From JARRKU01 sp963675565 (GTDB lineage: Bacteria; Desulfobacterota; Desulfobacteria; Desulfobacterales; Desulfosarcinaceae), in the NCBI GenBank assembly GCA_963675565.2, contig CAXXYD010000004.1:2604001-2668000 (forward strand): 64,000 bases of DNA, read 5' to 3'. The notes under the pieces were generated by a model that ran no database searches, had not been told where the DNA came from, and saw only the letters and a list, made by a program, of their open reading frames with translations. Below are positions 19,058-27,109 of this stretch, piece after piece; the first letter of the stretch is position 1; every line of letters starts with the position of its first letter. The translations under genes and the position numbers were made by a program.

Positions 19058-19685
19058 CAAACATGCTCGCATGATATCGATGGTGGCGGATTTAGAAGAA
19101 GAGAAAACGATTCAATTGGTACATGCCCTTGTTTCTGCCGAAGAAGATCCACTAAAAATTATCGACAGTTGTCAAAAAGGAATGAAAATTGTTGGTGAAA
19201 GATATCAAAATGGTCAATATTTTATTTCCGGATTAATCATGGCCGCAGAAATCCTTCGAGAAGTTTTTGAGATGGTGCAACCCAAAATTCAATCTTTGCC
19301 GTACCGTAAAATGACCGGAAATATTGTATTGGGAACCGTGGCAGGGGATATTCATGATTTAGGAAAAAATATCTTTAAATTTTTACTTGATTGCAACGGC
19401 ATAAATGTTATCGATCTGGGTGTGGATGTCCCAGCTCAAGATTTTATTGAACACGTCAATAAATACTCACCTGATATCATCGGAATATCTGCTCTGATTA
19501 CAGGTGTTTTCGATAACCTGAAAGAAACAATTGCATTAATACGAACTGAAACCAAGTCAAAAGCCCCACTGATCATCGGGGGAGCCCAGATTGATGAAGG
19601 GGTATGCCGCACTGTTGGAGCCGATTATTGGTGCACAGATGCTTGCGACGGGGTAAATATCTGTATGCAGTTGATTAAAGAGTAA
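19044..19685 (+). CDS. corrinoid (B12-binding) methyl-carrier protein, second copy
   Basis: The 213-residue protein has the same layout as the corrinoid protein at 12195-12824. It has a helical cap (DPLKIIDSCQKGMKIVGERYQNGQYFISGLIMAAEIL), then a cobalamin domain with GTVAGDIHDLGKNIFKFLL carrying DxHxxG, ISALI and IIGGAQID. Its start lies inside the end of gntR, so regulator and carrier are co-translated, an unusual pairing. It may accept methyl groups from the UroD-like enzyme across the control region, while the other carrier serves the pterin methyltransferase. Confidence 0.87.
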   Translation: MNLNSKHARMISMVADLEEEKTIQLVHALVSAEEDPLKIIDSCQKGMKIVGERYQNGQYFISGLIMAAEILREVFEMVQPKIQSLPYRKMTGNIVLGTVAGDIHDLGKNIFKFLLDCNGINVIDLGVDVPAQDFIEHVNKYSPDIIGISALITGVFDNLKETIALIRTETKSKAPLIIGGAQIDEGVCRTVGADYWCTDACDGVNICMQLIKE

Positions 19686-20012
19686 TCGCCTTCGTTAAAT
19701 CGTTAAAATTCCATATTGCCTCTGAGCGTTCACTTGCCGTTTCAAATAGTTTTATTATCCGTTCAAACACATAGAAAAATTTTCGAAATTTTTTGAAATA
19801 CCGGCATGTTTTAGATAAATTGCCTATTTTGTTTGTGTGTTTGTTAACCTACAATATTTTGAAATGAGGAAAGGGCGCTCTGGCCAAGGGGAATTCGGCC
19901 CGGCGAAACTGGCGCCGGACACAGAAAAGATGTATATTGATGAAGCGAACCATTGTGATCAGTGGATTCGTATAGTGTGCTACTGATATATCCAGATTCA
20001 AGGGAAGATACT
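19686..20012. other. intergenic region with a GC-rich stem-loop upstream of the sensor kinase
   Basis: There are 327 bases without a gene. Against an AT-rich background a GC-rich patch (19872-19922) stands out. CCGGCG at 19900-19905 can pair with CGCCGG at 19913-19918, and GGCC repeats nearby offer alternative pairings. It could be a structured leader for the kinase gene. I could not match it to any known riboswitch. Confidence 0.3.
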
Positions 20013-22370
20013 ATGACGGAAAAAATAACACCTGAGGGTTCAAAGCAGCGCATCATGGCTTTTGAAAATGGACAGGGCAATTCATGGGCAAACGGCCTTA
20101 CCTTTGAAGATCATGAATCAATCTTTCGCCGGGTGCTAGAAAGTATATCAGGTATAGTAATTATCACGGATGATGAAGGAAAGATGCTTTATATTTGCCC
20201 CAATGCATCTAAATTTTTCGGGCTTGCACATGATGACATACTCAGATTGAATACCGTTCAAAGGCTCATGGGAGGATCGGTCTGCAACATGTCAGACCTT
20301 AAAAACCATGATGAAATTCAGAATATTGAATGGACGATCAAAAATGCTAACGGGCAGACACGATATATACTTATCAACGCTAAATTGGTAAGTATAAACA
20401 GCGGCACAGTTCTTTATGTGATGCGTGACATTACAGATGAAAAACAAGCTGAGGACAATCGGAAAAGATATCAAGACATCGTCTCATCAACGCAAGATGG
20501 AATCGCCCTTCTCGATAAGAATTACAGGTACATTATTGTAAACGATGCTTATGCAAAATATTCCGGGACTGATTCAAAAAATATCGTTGGTCTGACGATA
20601 TCTGAATATATTGGCAGAGAGGCTTTTGAAAAATATATTAAACCTAATTTTGACAAATGTCTGCAGGGTGAAACAGTTAATTACCAGGAATGGTTTGAAT
20701 ACCCTAAAGTCGGGAAGCGATTTATTGATATCACGTATGATCCCTACAGAGACAGGGGTAATGAAATTACCGGCGTTGTAGCCAACTCCAGGGATATTAC
20801 ATCCAAAAAGCAAACGGAGGAAGAGCAACTAAAACTTCAGAATCAACTTGCCGGCACCCTCGAAATTGCTCATCTTGGACATTGGGAATACAATGTTGAG
20901 AAAGACCTTTTTACTTTCAATGACCAATTTTACAAGATATTCAGAGCCACGGCGGAACAAGTCGGCGGATATGAAATGTCTTCTACTGAATACTCCCGGC
21001 GCTTTCTTCACCATGAAGACAAGGATTTGGTTAAAAAAGAAATGCGCAAAGCCATCGAAACATCCGATTCTAATTTGGGCCACCAACTGGAACACAGGAT
21101 AATTTACGCTGATGGGCAAGCCGGCTATATCATCGTCCGATATTTTATTGCCAAAGACGAAAATGGCAAGGCGACGAAAATATATGGCATACTTCAGGAT
21201 ATCACTGAACGCAAAAACATGGAAAACCAGCTTCAACAAGCGCAAAAAATGGAATCCATCGGAACCTTGGCTGGAGGTATTGCACATGATTTCAATAACA
21301 TCCTATCATCTATAATTGGCTTCACCGAGCTTGCACTTGATGAAACGCCAAGTGACACATCACTTGAGGACAATCTGCAGGAAGTGTATCTGGCCGGAAA
21401 ACGTGCAAAAGACCTGGTGAATCAAATTCTTGCCTTTGCCCGACAATCAGATGAAAATAGAAGCCCTATTCAACTGGTCGATATTGTAAAAGAAGTTTTG
21501 AAATTAATCCGTTCCGCAACACCTACTACCATAGAGATCCGGCAGGACTTAAACAGCGATTCCATTATCATGGGCAACGCAACCCAGGTTCATCAGGTAT
21601 TGGTGAACCTTTGCACCAATGCAATCCATGCCATGGAGGATTCAGGCGGTGTTTTGAAAGTGGATCTGAAGAATGTCGTTTTAGATAAGAAGGATTTGTT
21701 CATTGGTATGCGGCCGGGGCATTATGTTGAAATCGAGGTGGCGGATACGGGTGTTGGAATTGCTCCTGAATTGATCAAATCCATCTTTGATCCTTATTTC
21801 ACGACCAAGGGACCAGGCAAGGGAACCGGCATGGGACTGGCCATGGCACATGGCATCATTGAAAGCTATGGCGGCAAAATATGCGTTGATAGTCAATTGG
21901 GTCGAGGGACTAAATTTTCCATATACCTGCCTGTCAGCAAAAGGCTTGAAACCCTTCGAGCCTACGAACCCGAGCAGTTGCCTTCGGGTACAGAACGCAT
22001 TTTATTTGTAGACGATGAAGCGCCCATTGCCAAAATGGGCAGTCATATCCTTGAATCTTTAGGCTATACGGTAACTACGCGTACCAGCAGTATAGAGGCA
22101 CTGGAGTTGTTTAAGTCTAAACCGGATGCCTTTGATCTTGTCGTTACGGACATGACAATGCCGAATTTGACCGGTGACAAACTGGCGATTGAATTGATGA
22201 AGACAAGGTCTGATATCCCCGTTATTCTTTGTACAGGCTACAGCAACAAGATTTCGAATGAAATAGCTTTGGAAATCGGCATCAAGGCGTTCGCCTATAA
22301 ACCCATAGTTAAAGCAGACCTGGCCAAAGCTGTCCGAAAAGTATTGGATGAGGCAAAAGGCCGGGCTTGA
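20013..22370 (+). CDS. hybrid sensor histidine kinase, three PAS domains plus receiver
   Basis: The 785-residue soluble protein has three PAS domains (about residues 35-145, 155-275 and 280-410). A HisKA domain follows with the phosphorylated histidine in MESIGTLAGGIAHDFNN, then an HATPase domain with VNLCTNAIHAM, VADTGVGIAPE and GKGTGMGLAMA. A receiver ends the protein, with RILFVDDEA, the phospho-acceptor aspartate in VVTDMTMPN and AYKPI. No membrane segment is visible, so it senses a cytoplasmic signal. AAGGGAAG precedes the ATG at 20013; an upstream in-frame ATG at 19962 lacks such a site. No partner regulator lies next to it. Confidence 0.9.
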   Translation: MTEKITPEGSKQRIMAFENGQGNSWANGLTFEDHESIFRRVLESISGIVIITDDEGKMLYICPNASKFFGLAHDDILRLNTVQRLMGGSVCNMSDLKNHDEIQNIEWTIKNANGQTRYILINAKLVSINSGTVLYVMRDITDEKQAEDNRKRYQDIVSSTQDGIALLDKNYRYIIVNDAYAKYSGTDSKNIVGLTISEYIGREAFEKYIKPNFDKCLQGETVNYQEWFEYPKVGKRFIDITYDPYRDRGNEITGVVANSRDITSKKQTEEEQLKLQNQLAGTLEIAHLGHWEYNVEKDLFTFNDQFYKIFRATAEQVGGYEMSSTEYSRRFLHHEDKDLVKKEMRKAIETSDSNLGHQLEHRIIYADGQAGYIIVRYFIAKDENGKATKIYGILQDITERKNMENQLQQAQKMESIGTLAGGIAHDFNNILSSIIGFTELALDETPSDTSLEDNLQEVYLAGKRAKDLVNQILAFARQSDENRSPIQLVDIVKEVLKLIRSATPTTIEIRQDLNSDSIIMGNATQVHQVLVNLCTNAIHAMEDSGGVLKVDLKNVVLDKKDLFIGMRPGHYVEIEVADTGVGIAPELIKSIFDPYFTTKGPGKGTGMGLAMAHGIIESYGGKICVDSQLGRGTKFSIYLPVSKRLETLRAYEPEQLPSGTERILFVDDEAPIAKMGSHILESLGYTVTTRTSSIEALELFKSKPDAFDLVVTDMTMPNLTGDKLAIELMKTRSDIPVILCTGYSNKISNEIALEIGIKAFAYKPIVKADLAKAVRKVLDEAKGRA

Positions 22371-22705
22371 TAATAAATTCTTGGAATATTATACACATAC
22401 CGTCTATACAGATCGCCACTTTTTTATTGCGCCACATACCCCACTAATTGTCCACGCTGGTGTTAAGGGTACCATGATAAATACGATTAAATGAAAATCG
22501 GGTGGTTTCTATCTCGTAGCGTATCGCAATGGGATTTTTAAACACATTTAAAGGGGCGGGCGACCTTTGCTTTAATTAGGGAGGCTCATCTTAAAATGGA
22601 ACGGGCGGCCAAAGTCCGGCCGTAGGTACCACAACCTATGGCTCGCTCGCGATTAGGTATTGTAACCACACGTTTTGGCGGATCCTAAATTATGCAGGTA
22701 TCGCG
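22371..22705. other. gene-free stretch at the left edge of the cassette-like region
   Basis: There are 335 bases with stops in all frames and no recognisable gene, RNA or repeat. GC content is locally uneven (CGGGCGGCCAAAGTCCGGCCG near 22605 can form a short GGCC-type hairpin). It may be decayed mobile DNA. Confidence 0.3.
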
Positions 22706-22770
22706 GAGTAACGTGTTTTTCACCGGTTGGTGTGGAGCGCAGCGGAACACCAGTCTGGCTGTGGCACCTC
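22706..22770. repeat. degenerate attC-like site
   Basis: GAGTAAC at 22706-22712 is followed by arms ACCGGTTGGTG and CACCAGTCTGG around an AGCGCAGCGG core. These closely match the attC arms at 26537-26601 and 36455-36527 (ACCGGCTGGTG / CACCAGTCCG). The right core box (GTTRRRY) and the outer stem are missing. The last codons of the truncated DUF169 gene are read from it. Confidence 0.55.
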
Positions 22771-23247
22771 ATTTAAATCCAGCGCCACGAGCGGTTTAAG
22801 TACTACATATCTTTCTGGGAAATCATATATAGGCAATCCTTCGGTAATCCACTTATAGGCATCCTCACTGGAAGAATATAGATACTCACCTTCAATAAAT
22901 AATTTTCTACTACGCTCGTCCATTTTGGCAATATATTTTTGATACTGTTCAGGGTCTTTCGCAGACAGGAGACCTTTAGTAAAGAAGGCTGAATAACACT
23001 CGGCACTAATGGATGTTGCAGTGTATCCGCTGCCGAATCCTAATCCCGCCACAGCTCCTCCACAGCAACAGGTATTACGATCAAATACAACTGTTTTTCC
23101 CTCCGCAACAACTTGTGAAAAGTATGTCATCATGCATCCATGCTCTTTTTGCTTTGGCTGGGTAGCCTCGAATGGTTTTTCATTGCTACGGCACATAATG
23201 ATCGGTTCAAATCTCCCATTTAATTCTTTGGAAATAAAGCTATCCAT
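22720..23247 (-). pseudogene. DUF169-family protein, 3'-truncated
   Basis: The 175-residue product has the DUF169 pattern: a glutamate/cysteine-rich core VVFDRNTCCCGGAVAGLGFGSG, then YTATSISAECYSAFFTKG and YVVLKPLVALD. Intact family members continue for roughly 60-80 residues past this point. Here the sequence breaks after NEVPQ and ends PDWCSAALHTNR, residues encoded by the attC-like repeat. The gene therefore appears cut by a recombination event. Its ATG overlaps the end of the small upstream gene by eight bases. Function of the family is unknown; the cysteines suggest metal binding. Confidence 0.65.
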
Positions 23248-23527
23248 TGTTATCAATCTCCTTATATATATTCCTTTTCTCGCCCGCGTCGCATGAAGGG
23301 TACCGGTGGGCAACTTTTTCAGGGCCAATCCCGGAAAATTTTTTAGCGCCTGTATCCAATTCGAGATCCAGCTCGCCATCCAACAGGGTCATGATCTCGT
23401 TAAAAGGGTGTGATTCGTCCGGCAAAACCGCACCTTTTTTAACAAAAACCGTTTTCACTTCAAATTCACTCACAGCTCCTATAAACAGTCTTGAGATGTC
23501 CGGAATTGGGGGAGTATTGTCGGCCAT
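23240..23527 (-). CDS. small cupin-like protein, function unknown
   Basis: The 95-residue protein begins MADNTPPIPDIS with AGAGGAAAA before its ATG. Its centre has VFVKKGAVLPDESHPFNEIMTLLDGELDLELDTG, which resembles one cupin motif (a histidine and glutamate before a glycine turn), then KFSGIGPEKVAHRYPSCDAGEKR. It overlaps the DUF169 gene and follows the MFS gene after 20 bases, so the three are one transcript. A role in the efflux substrate's chemistry is only a guess. Confidence 0.6.
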   Translation of the reverse strand: MADNTPPIPDISRLFIGAVSEFEVKTVFVKKGAVLPDESHPFNEIMTLLDGELDLELDTGAKKFSGIGPEKVAHRYPSCDAGEKRNIYKEIDNNG

Positions 23528-23547
23528 GAGTTTTCCTCTTTGTCTTA

Positions 23548-24699
23548 TTAGTTGATTTTTTTGATTGAGAAATAAAATCTGAATAATATGGCAAATACTG
23601 TTGCCATTCCTGCCCCGTAGGAAAAAGTCAAATAGATATTGGATATGCCAGGGCCGAAGAAGAGAGCAGATGTGCCATTTGCAATCATGGGACTCGCAAA
23701 CTGCCCGGCAAAAAGAAAAACAGTGACCACCGAAGTACCCGCTGTTCCTGATGTGTGTTCTGCTTTTCTGGTCACACCGTTCATGATCAACGGTACCAAT
23801 ATTCCCAAACCGATACCATTGAGAGCAAGACAGACAAACAGGGGCATCAATGATGGAAAGGCTGATATCCCGTAAAAAGAGAGGGCAAATATACCTAAGC
23901 TCAAACCTGGTAGCCAAATATCTATAGATTTGTTCAGGCGACCAAAGACAAGACCGGTTAAAAATGATGAGGCTGTCAGTACAGCCATAGCCAAACCAGC
24001 CATGCGTGAGTCTCCAAGGTGATTTTCCTGGATATACAGGGCGATATTAACCGGAACGGTATAGAATGCGACCATAAGCAAAAACATACCTAGCCCCCAC
24101 AAAAAGTAGAAACCAAGAGAAACAGTGCCTTGTCCAGTCTGTTTGTCTTGTGCCTGTTTTGGTTGTTGTTCAGGCATAAAAAACAACACCAATATCAATA
24201 CCGGTATGCCAAGGAGATAGATCAGGAATGATGCACGCCAACTGATGGCAGCAAGCAAACCTGATAAAAGAGTGGCGATGATACCTCCCAAGTTGTTTGA
24301 TGCTGAGGCCAGGCCCATAATTTTAGTTTTTTCGTATCCCGACCAGAAATCAGCAATAATGCCTGTTGAAAGCGGCATAAGAATGCCAACCCCGATTCCG
24401 AGTACAGCTCTCATCGAAAGTAAAAACGGAATAGAATGAGATATACCCCCTCCTGTGCCACCGACTAGATAGAACAATATGCCGCCGTATACTAGCCGCT
24501 TTTGGGAAACTCTCCTGCTCATTATTCCGGTAATCAACGCCACCGGGATAATGGTTAAAGCCGGTGTGGTGAGTACCATCTTTCCTAGAAGGGGTGAAGC
24601 ATCGGGAAAATAGGCGATAATATCCGCCACAGCAGGAGCTACAGCCGCTCCGGACATAACAGTAAGCAATGAAAGGGAAAGAACAGCAATACGGATCAT
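23548..24699 (-). CDS. major facilitator superfamily transporter
   Basis: The 383-residue protein has twelve predicted membrane segments in two halves joined by the polar linker PEQQPKQAQDKQTGQG at about residues 173-188. MSRRVSQKRLVYGGILFYLVGG corresponds to the loop 2-3 MFS motif. It overlaps the upstream MarR gene by four bases (ATGA), a pairing typical of MarR-controlled drug or metabolite exporters. Confidence 0.88.
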   Translation of the reverse strand: MIRIAVLSLSLLTVMSGAAVAPAVADIIAYFPDASPLLGKMVLTTPALTIIPVALITGIMSRRVSQKRLVYGGILFYLVGGTGGGISHSIPFLLSMRAVLGIGVGILMPLSTGIIADFWSGYEKTKIMGLASASNNLGGIIATLLSGLLAAISWRASFLIYLLGIPVLILVLFFMPEQQPKQAQDKQTGQGTVSLGFYFLWGLGMFLLMVAFYTVPVNIALYIQENHLGDSRMAGLAMAVLTASSFLTGLVFGRLNKSIDIWLPGLSLGIFALSFYGISAFPSLMPLFVCLALNGIGLGILVPLIMNGVTRKAEHTSGTAGTSVVTVFLFAGQFASPMIANGTSALFFGPGISNIYLTFSYGAGMATVFAILFRFYFSIKKIN

Positions 24700-25136
24700 T
24701 TTATCTCCCTGAGCATGTTCATTGCATTGGTATGTATTTTTTGAGTTAAGTAGAAATATTGTTCAATTTCTTCTTCGCTGAAATTTAAAAATACATCGTC
24801 TGTAATGCTTTTAAGTATATGAAAAATCTCTTGTTTGACTGCTCGGGCCTTTTCGGTGCATCGGATGATATTGCGTCTTTTGTTTGCGGAATCAACGGTT
24901 TTAGTAACGTATCCTTCCTTTACTAGGCGAACCAGAGACCTTGTAGCAGAACTTTTATCAAACTGCAGAGCCTCGGCCAGAACGTCTTGATGCACACCTT
25001 CGTTATCGTAAAGATAACCTATTACTGGAATAGTAGCAGCGCTCAGCCCAAGATGGGCCATTTTTATATCCACGATTGTGGTCAAACATCTTGAAATTGT
25101 ACTGATCTGTTTTCCTATAGAACGGTGTTGCTGCAT
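24696..25136 (-). CDS. MarR family transcriptional regulator
   Basis: The 146-residue protein is a winged-helix MarR. It has LSAATIPVIGYLYDNEGVHQDVLAEALQFDKSSATRSLVRLVKEGYVTKTVDSANKRRNIIRCTEKA, covering recognition helix and wing with the conserved D-x-R-like turn replaced by DSANKRR. GGAG lies before the ATG. It heads the operon with the MFS exporter, cupin-like and DUF169 genes. A perfect palindrome 41 bases upstream is the likely self-operator. Confidence 0.9.
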   Translation of the reverse strand: MQQHRSIGKQISTISRCLTTIVDIKMAHLGLSAATIPVIGYLYDNEGVHQDVLAEALQFDKSSATRSLVRLVKEGYVTKTVDSANKRRNIIRCTEKARAVKQEIFHILKSITDDVFLNFSEEEIEQYFYLTQKIHTNAMNMLREIK

Positions 25137-25177
25137 ATACTTGGCTCCTTTTTCATTGTATTTGGAATAATTTTACA

Positions 25178-25207
25178 ATATAACTGTTGCGCGCGCAACA
25201 GTTATAT
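25178..25207. promoter_or_regulatory. 30-bp perfect palindrome upstream of the MarR gene (probable operator)
   Basis: ATATAACTGTTGCGC at 25178-25192 is the exact reverse complement of the next 15 bases. The inner part (TGTTGCGCGCGCAACA) resembles MarR operators, which often contain TTGC...GCAA halves. It lies upstream of the marR start at 25136 and could cover its promoter. Confidence 0.7.
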
Positions 25208-25234
25208 AAAAAAATACCACGGCCTGATTTAGAA

Positions 25235-25294
25235 ATTGAACGTGTAAGCTCATGCGCGCCGCTTTTTGGCGTCGCCTGGGGCGTCTTGTTGGGC
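25235..25294 (-). repeat. attC site of the epoxide hydrolase cassette
   Basis: Core boxes ATTGAAC (25235-25241) and GTTGGGC (25288-25294) flank an inner hairpin, GCGCGCC with GGCG-T-CGC. The hairpin has an unpaired base, as expected of attC, and loop GCTTTTTGG like other sites here. It follows the stop of the epoxide hydrolase gene on the minus strand. Confidence 0.6.
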
Positions 25295-25326
25295 ACACTG
25301 TGCTGTATTCATTCGGAAGGATTCTA

Positions 25327-26484
25327 CTATTTCTTGATAGTACGAAATTGTCTAAAGAATGCTCGAATGTCTTCGGCTAAAAGCTCTGGCTCTTCCATTG
25401 CCGCAAAATGTCCCCCCCGAGGCATGTGAGTCCAACGCATTATGTTGAGATTTTTCTCCGCCCATTCTCTTGGTGGCAACAATACATCCGAAGGGAAAAG
25501 TGCTACGCCCGTAGGAACATCAATTCTCCCCAATTGCGGCAACGAATGGGTGTTTTCAAAATAACGATGTGCACTGGGGCCAATGGTATTTGTGATCCAA
25601 TAGATCATTATGTTGGTAAGTAATTCATCGTTGTCGAATTTCTTGTCAAACTCACAATCTTGATCGCTCCATGAACGGAATTTTTCGACAATCCACGCAG
25701 CTAAACCTACCGGAGAATCGGAAAGCCCATAGGCGAGCGTCTGTGGTTTCGTCGCCTGAAGGGAGATGTAACCACCTTCTTCTACAATCCATTTTTGAAC
25801 ATCTGCTTTATATTGCAACTCTTCTTTGGAAAGCGATGCTTCATCATGAGCAGTCATGAGCTGCCTGATTATCCCTATATCGGTGACGTGGATGCCCACA
25901 AGAAGTTCAGGGTGTATTGCAGCCAAGTACCTGGTGACGCCGGAACCCATATCCCCGCCAGCTGCCGCAAATGTTTCGTAACCAAGTTCTTCAGTCATTA
26001 ACTTGGCCCAGAGCTCTGAAACTGTAAAATTGTTGACGCCACCAACGGTAGGTTTTCCGGAAAACCCAAAACCCGGTATGGAAGGGACAATTACATCGAA
26101 AGCGTCATTTGGATCACCACCGTACCGCGCAGGATCTACAAGAAGCGGGATCATCTTCTTGTAGCGTATAAAACTGTCAGGCCATCCGTGGGTAAGGATG
26201 ATGGGTAAAGGATTGGGTCCTCTGCCGCGCTCGTGGATGAAGTGCACATCAACACCATCTACAGTGCAGCGAAACTGAGGCAAGCGATTCAGTTCGGCTT
26301 CTTGCGCTCGCCAATCATACTGTTCGCTCCAATATGATACGAGTGACTGCAAATAGCCCTTTTCAGTGCCCCGTTCCCAAGCGACATTCTCCAATTGATC
26401 GGGCCAGCGGATATGATCAAGACGATACTTCAGATCGATAAGTACATCTTCGGAAATTTGGATACTGAATCTCTCAGCAGTCAT
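25327..26484 (-). CDS. epoxide hydrolase (alpha/beta hydrolase with EHN domain)
   Basis: The 385-residue protein has the N-terminal EHN segment (FSIQISEDVLIDLKYRLDHIRWPD) typical of microsomal-type epoxide hydrolases. It also has the oxyanion motif HGWPDSF, the nucleophile aspartate in GGDMGSGVTRYLA and the catalytic histidine in PRGGHFAAMEEPE near the end. It opens epoxides to diols. AGAAGG precedes the ATG. It stands alone between two attC sites, so it looks like an integron cassette gene; epoxide hydrolases have been described from cassettes in environmental DNA. The real substrate is unknown. Confidence 0.88.
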   Translation of the reverse strand: MTAERFSIQISEDVLIDLKYRLDHIRWPDQLENVAWERGTEKGYLQSLVSYWSEQYDWRAQEAELNRLPQFRCTVDGVDVHFIHERGRGPNPLPIILTHGWPDSFIRYKKMIPLLVDPARYGGDPNDAFDVIVPSIPGFGFSGKPTVGGVNNFTVSELWAKLMTEELGYETFAAAGGDMGSGVTRYLAAIHPELLVGIHVTDIGIIRQLMTAHDEASLSKEELQYKADVQKWIVEEGGYISLQATKPQTLAYGLSDSPVGLAAWIVEKFRSWSDQDCEFDKKFDNDELLTNIMIYWITNTIGPSAHRYFENTHSLPQLGRIDVPTGVALFPSDVLLPPREWAEKNLNIMRWTHMPRGGHFAAMEEPELLAEDIRAFFRQFRTIKK

Positions 26485-26536
26485 AAGAACCTTCTCTCAG
26501 GACACATAATCTATGAGTATCATGGCCGCGTTCTTC

Positions 26537-26601
26537 GCCCAACGCCAAGCTTACCGGCTGGTGCGAAGCGCAGCGGAGCACCAGTCCGAGTAAAGCGCGA
26601 G
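26537..26601 (-). repeat. attC site split by a group II intron
   Basis: GCCCAAC at 26537-26543 starts the site. GCTTAC pairs with GTAAAGC and CTGGTGC with GCACCAG around the GAAGCGCAGCG loop. The right box is completed only across the intron: G at 26601 plus TTGGGC at 28528-28533 gives GTTGGGC. The site ends the caspase-like gene cassette. Confidence 0.75.
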
Positions 26602-27109
26602 GTGTACGCCCGGCATGGGCGTGAACTTATGGGGTGCAAGTCCCCTATGTGTGAACCCGGTCAAGGTCATCAGGCCTTGATCCAAACATTAGCCGACGGC
26701 AAGGGCGGCACCGCGAGGTTCCGTCTGAAGGAAGCCCGAGTGCAAAGCTGTGAGCCGACGAACAGAAACGTCATACAAGGCCCAGTCTCCGGGTAAGTTA
26801 GCACCACATAACAAAGCCCCGGGTTCAGGAGATAGGGTAAATGCCGCGGTTGTGCAGCGACAGTTCACGTCCTTATCCGGGGAGATCTGGTCGAATGTGG
26901 CGTCTGTGGCGGCCATGGAAGTCGGACTGAGGCCCAGCCTGAAAGGGCTGGAACCGCCACCGAATCCTAAAGCAACCGTAGAAGCGCGATGCGCGGCAAC
27001 GCGGATCGTTATCGGCCAGAAGTCAGCCGAGGCCATAGTAGCCCAACGCCTGGAGTAATGTCCAGGACATGGCAAAGGGCCGAACACTAACAGCGGCAAG
27101 GAGCCTTCC

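Noticed and set aside
22706..25294. Treating DUF169-cupin-MFS-MarR as one large multi-gene cassette
   Set aside because: It is bounded by attC-like sites, but the left one is degenerate and the operon has its own operator-promoter, so a chromosomal origin is at least as likely.
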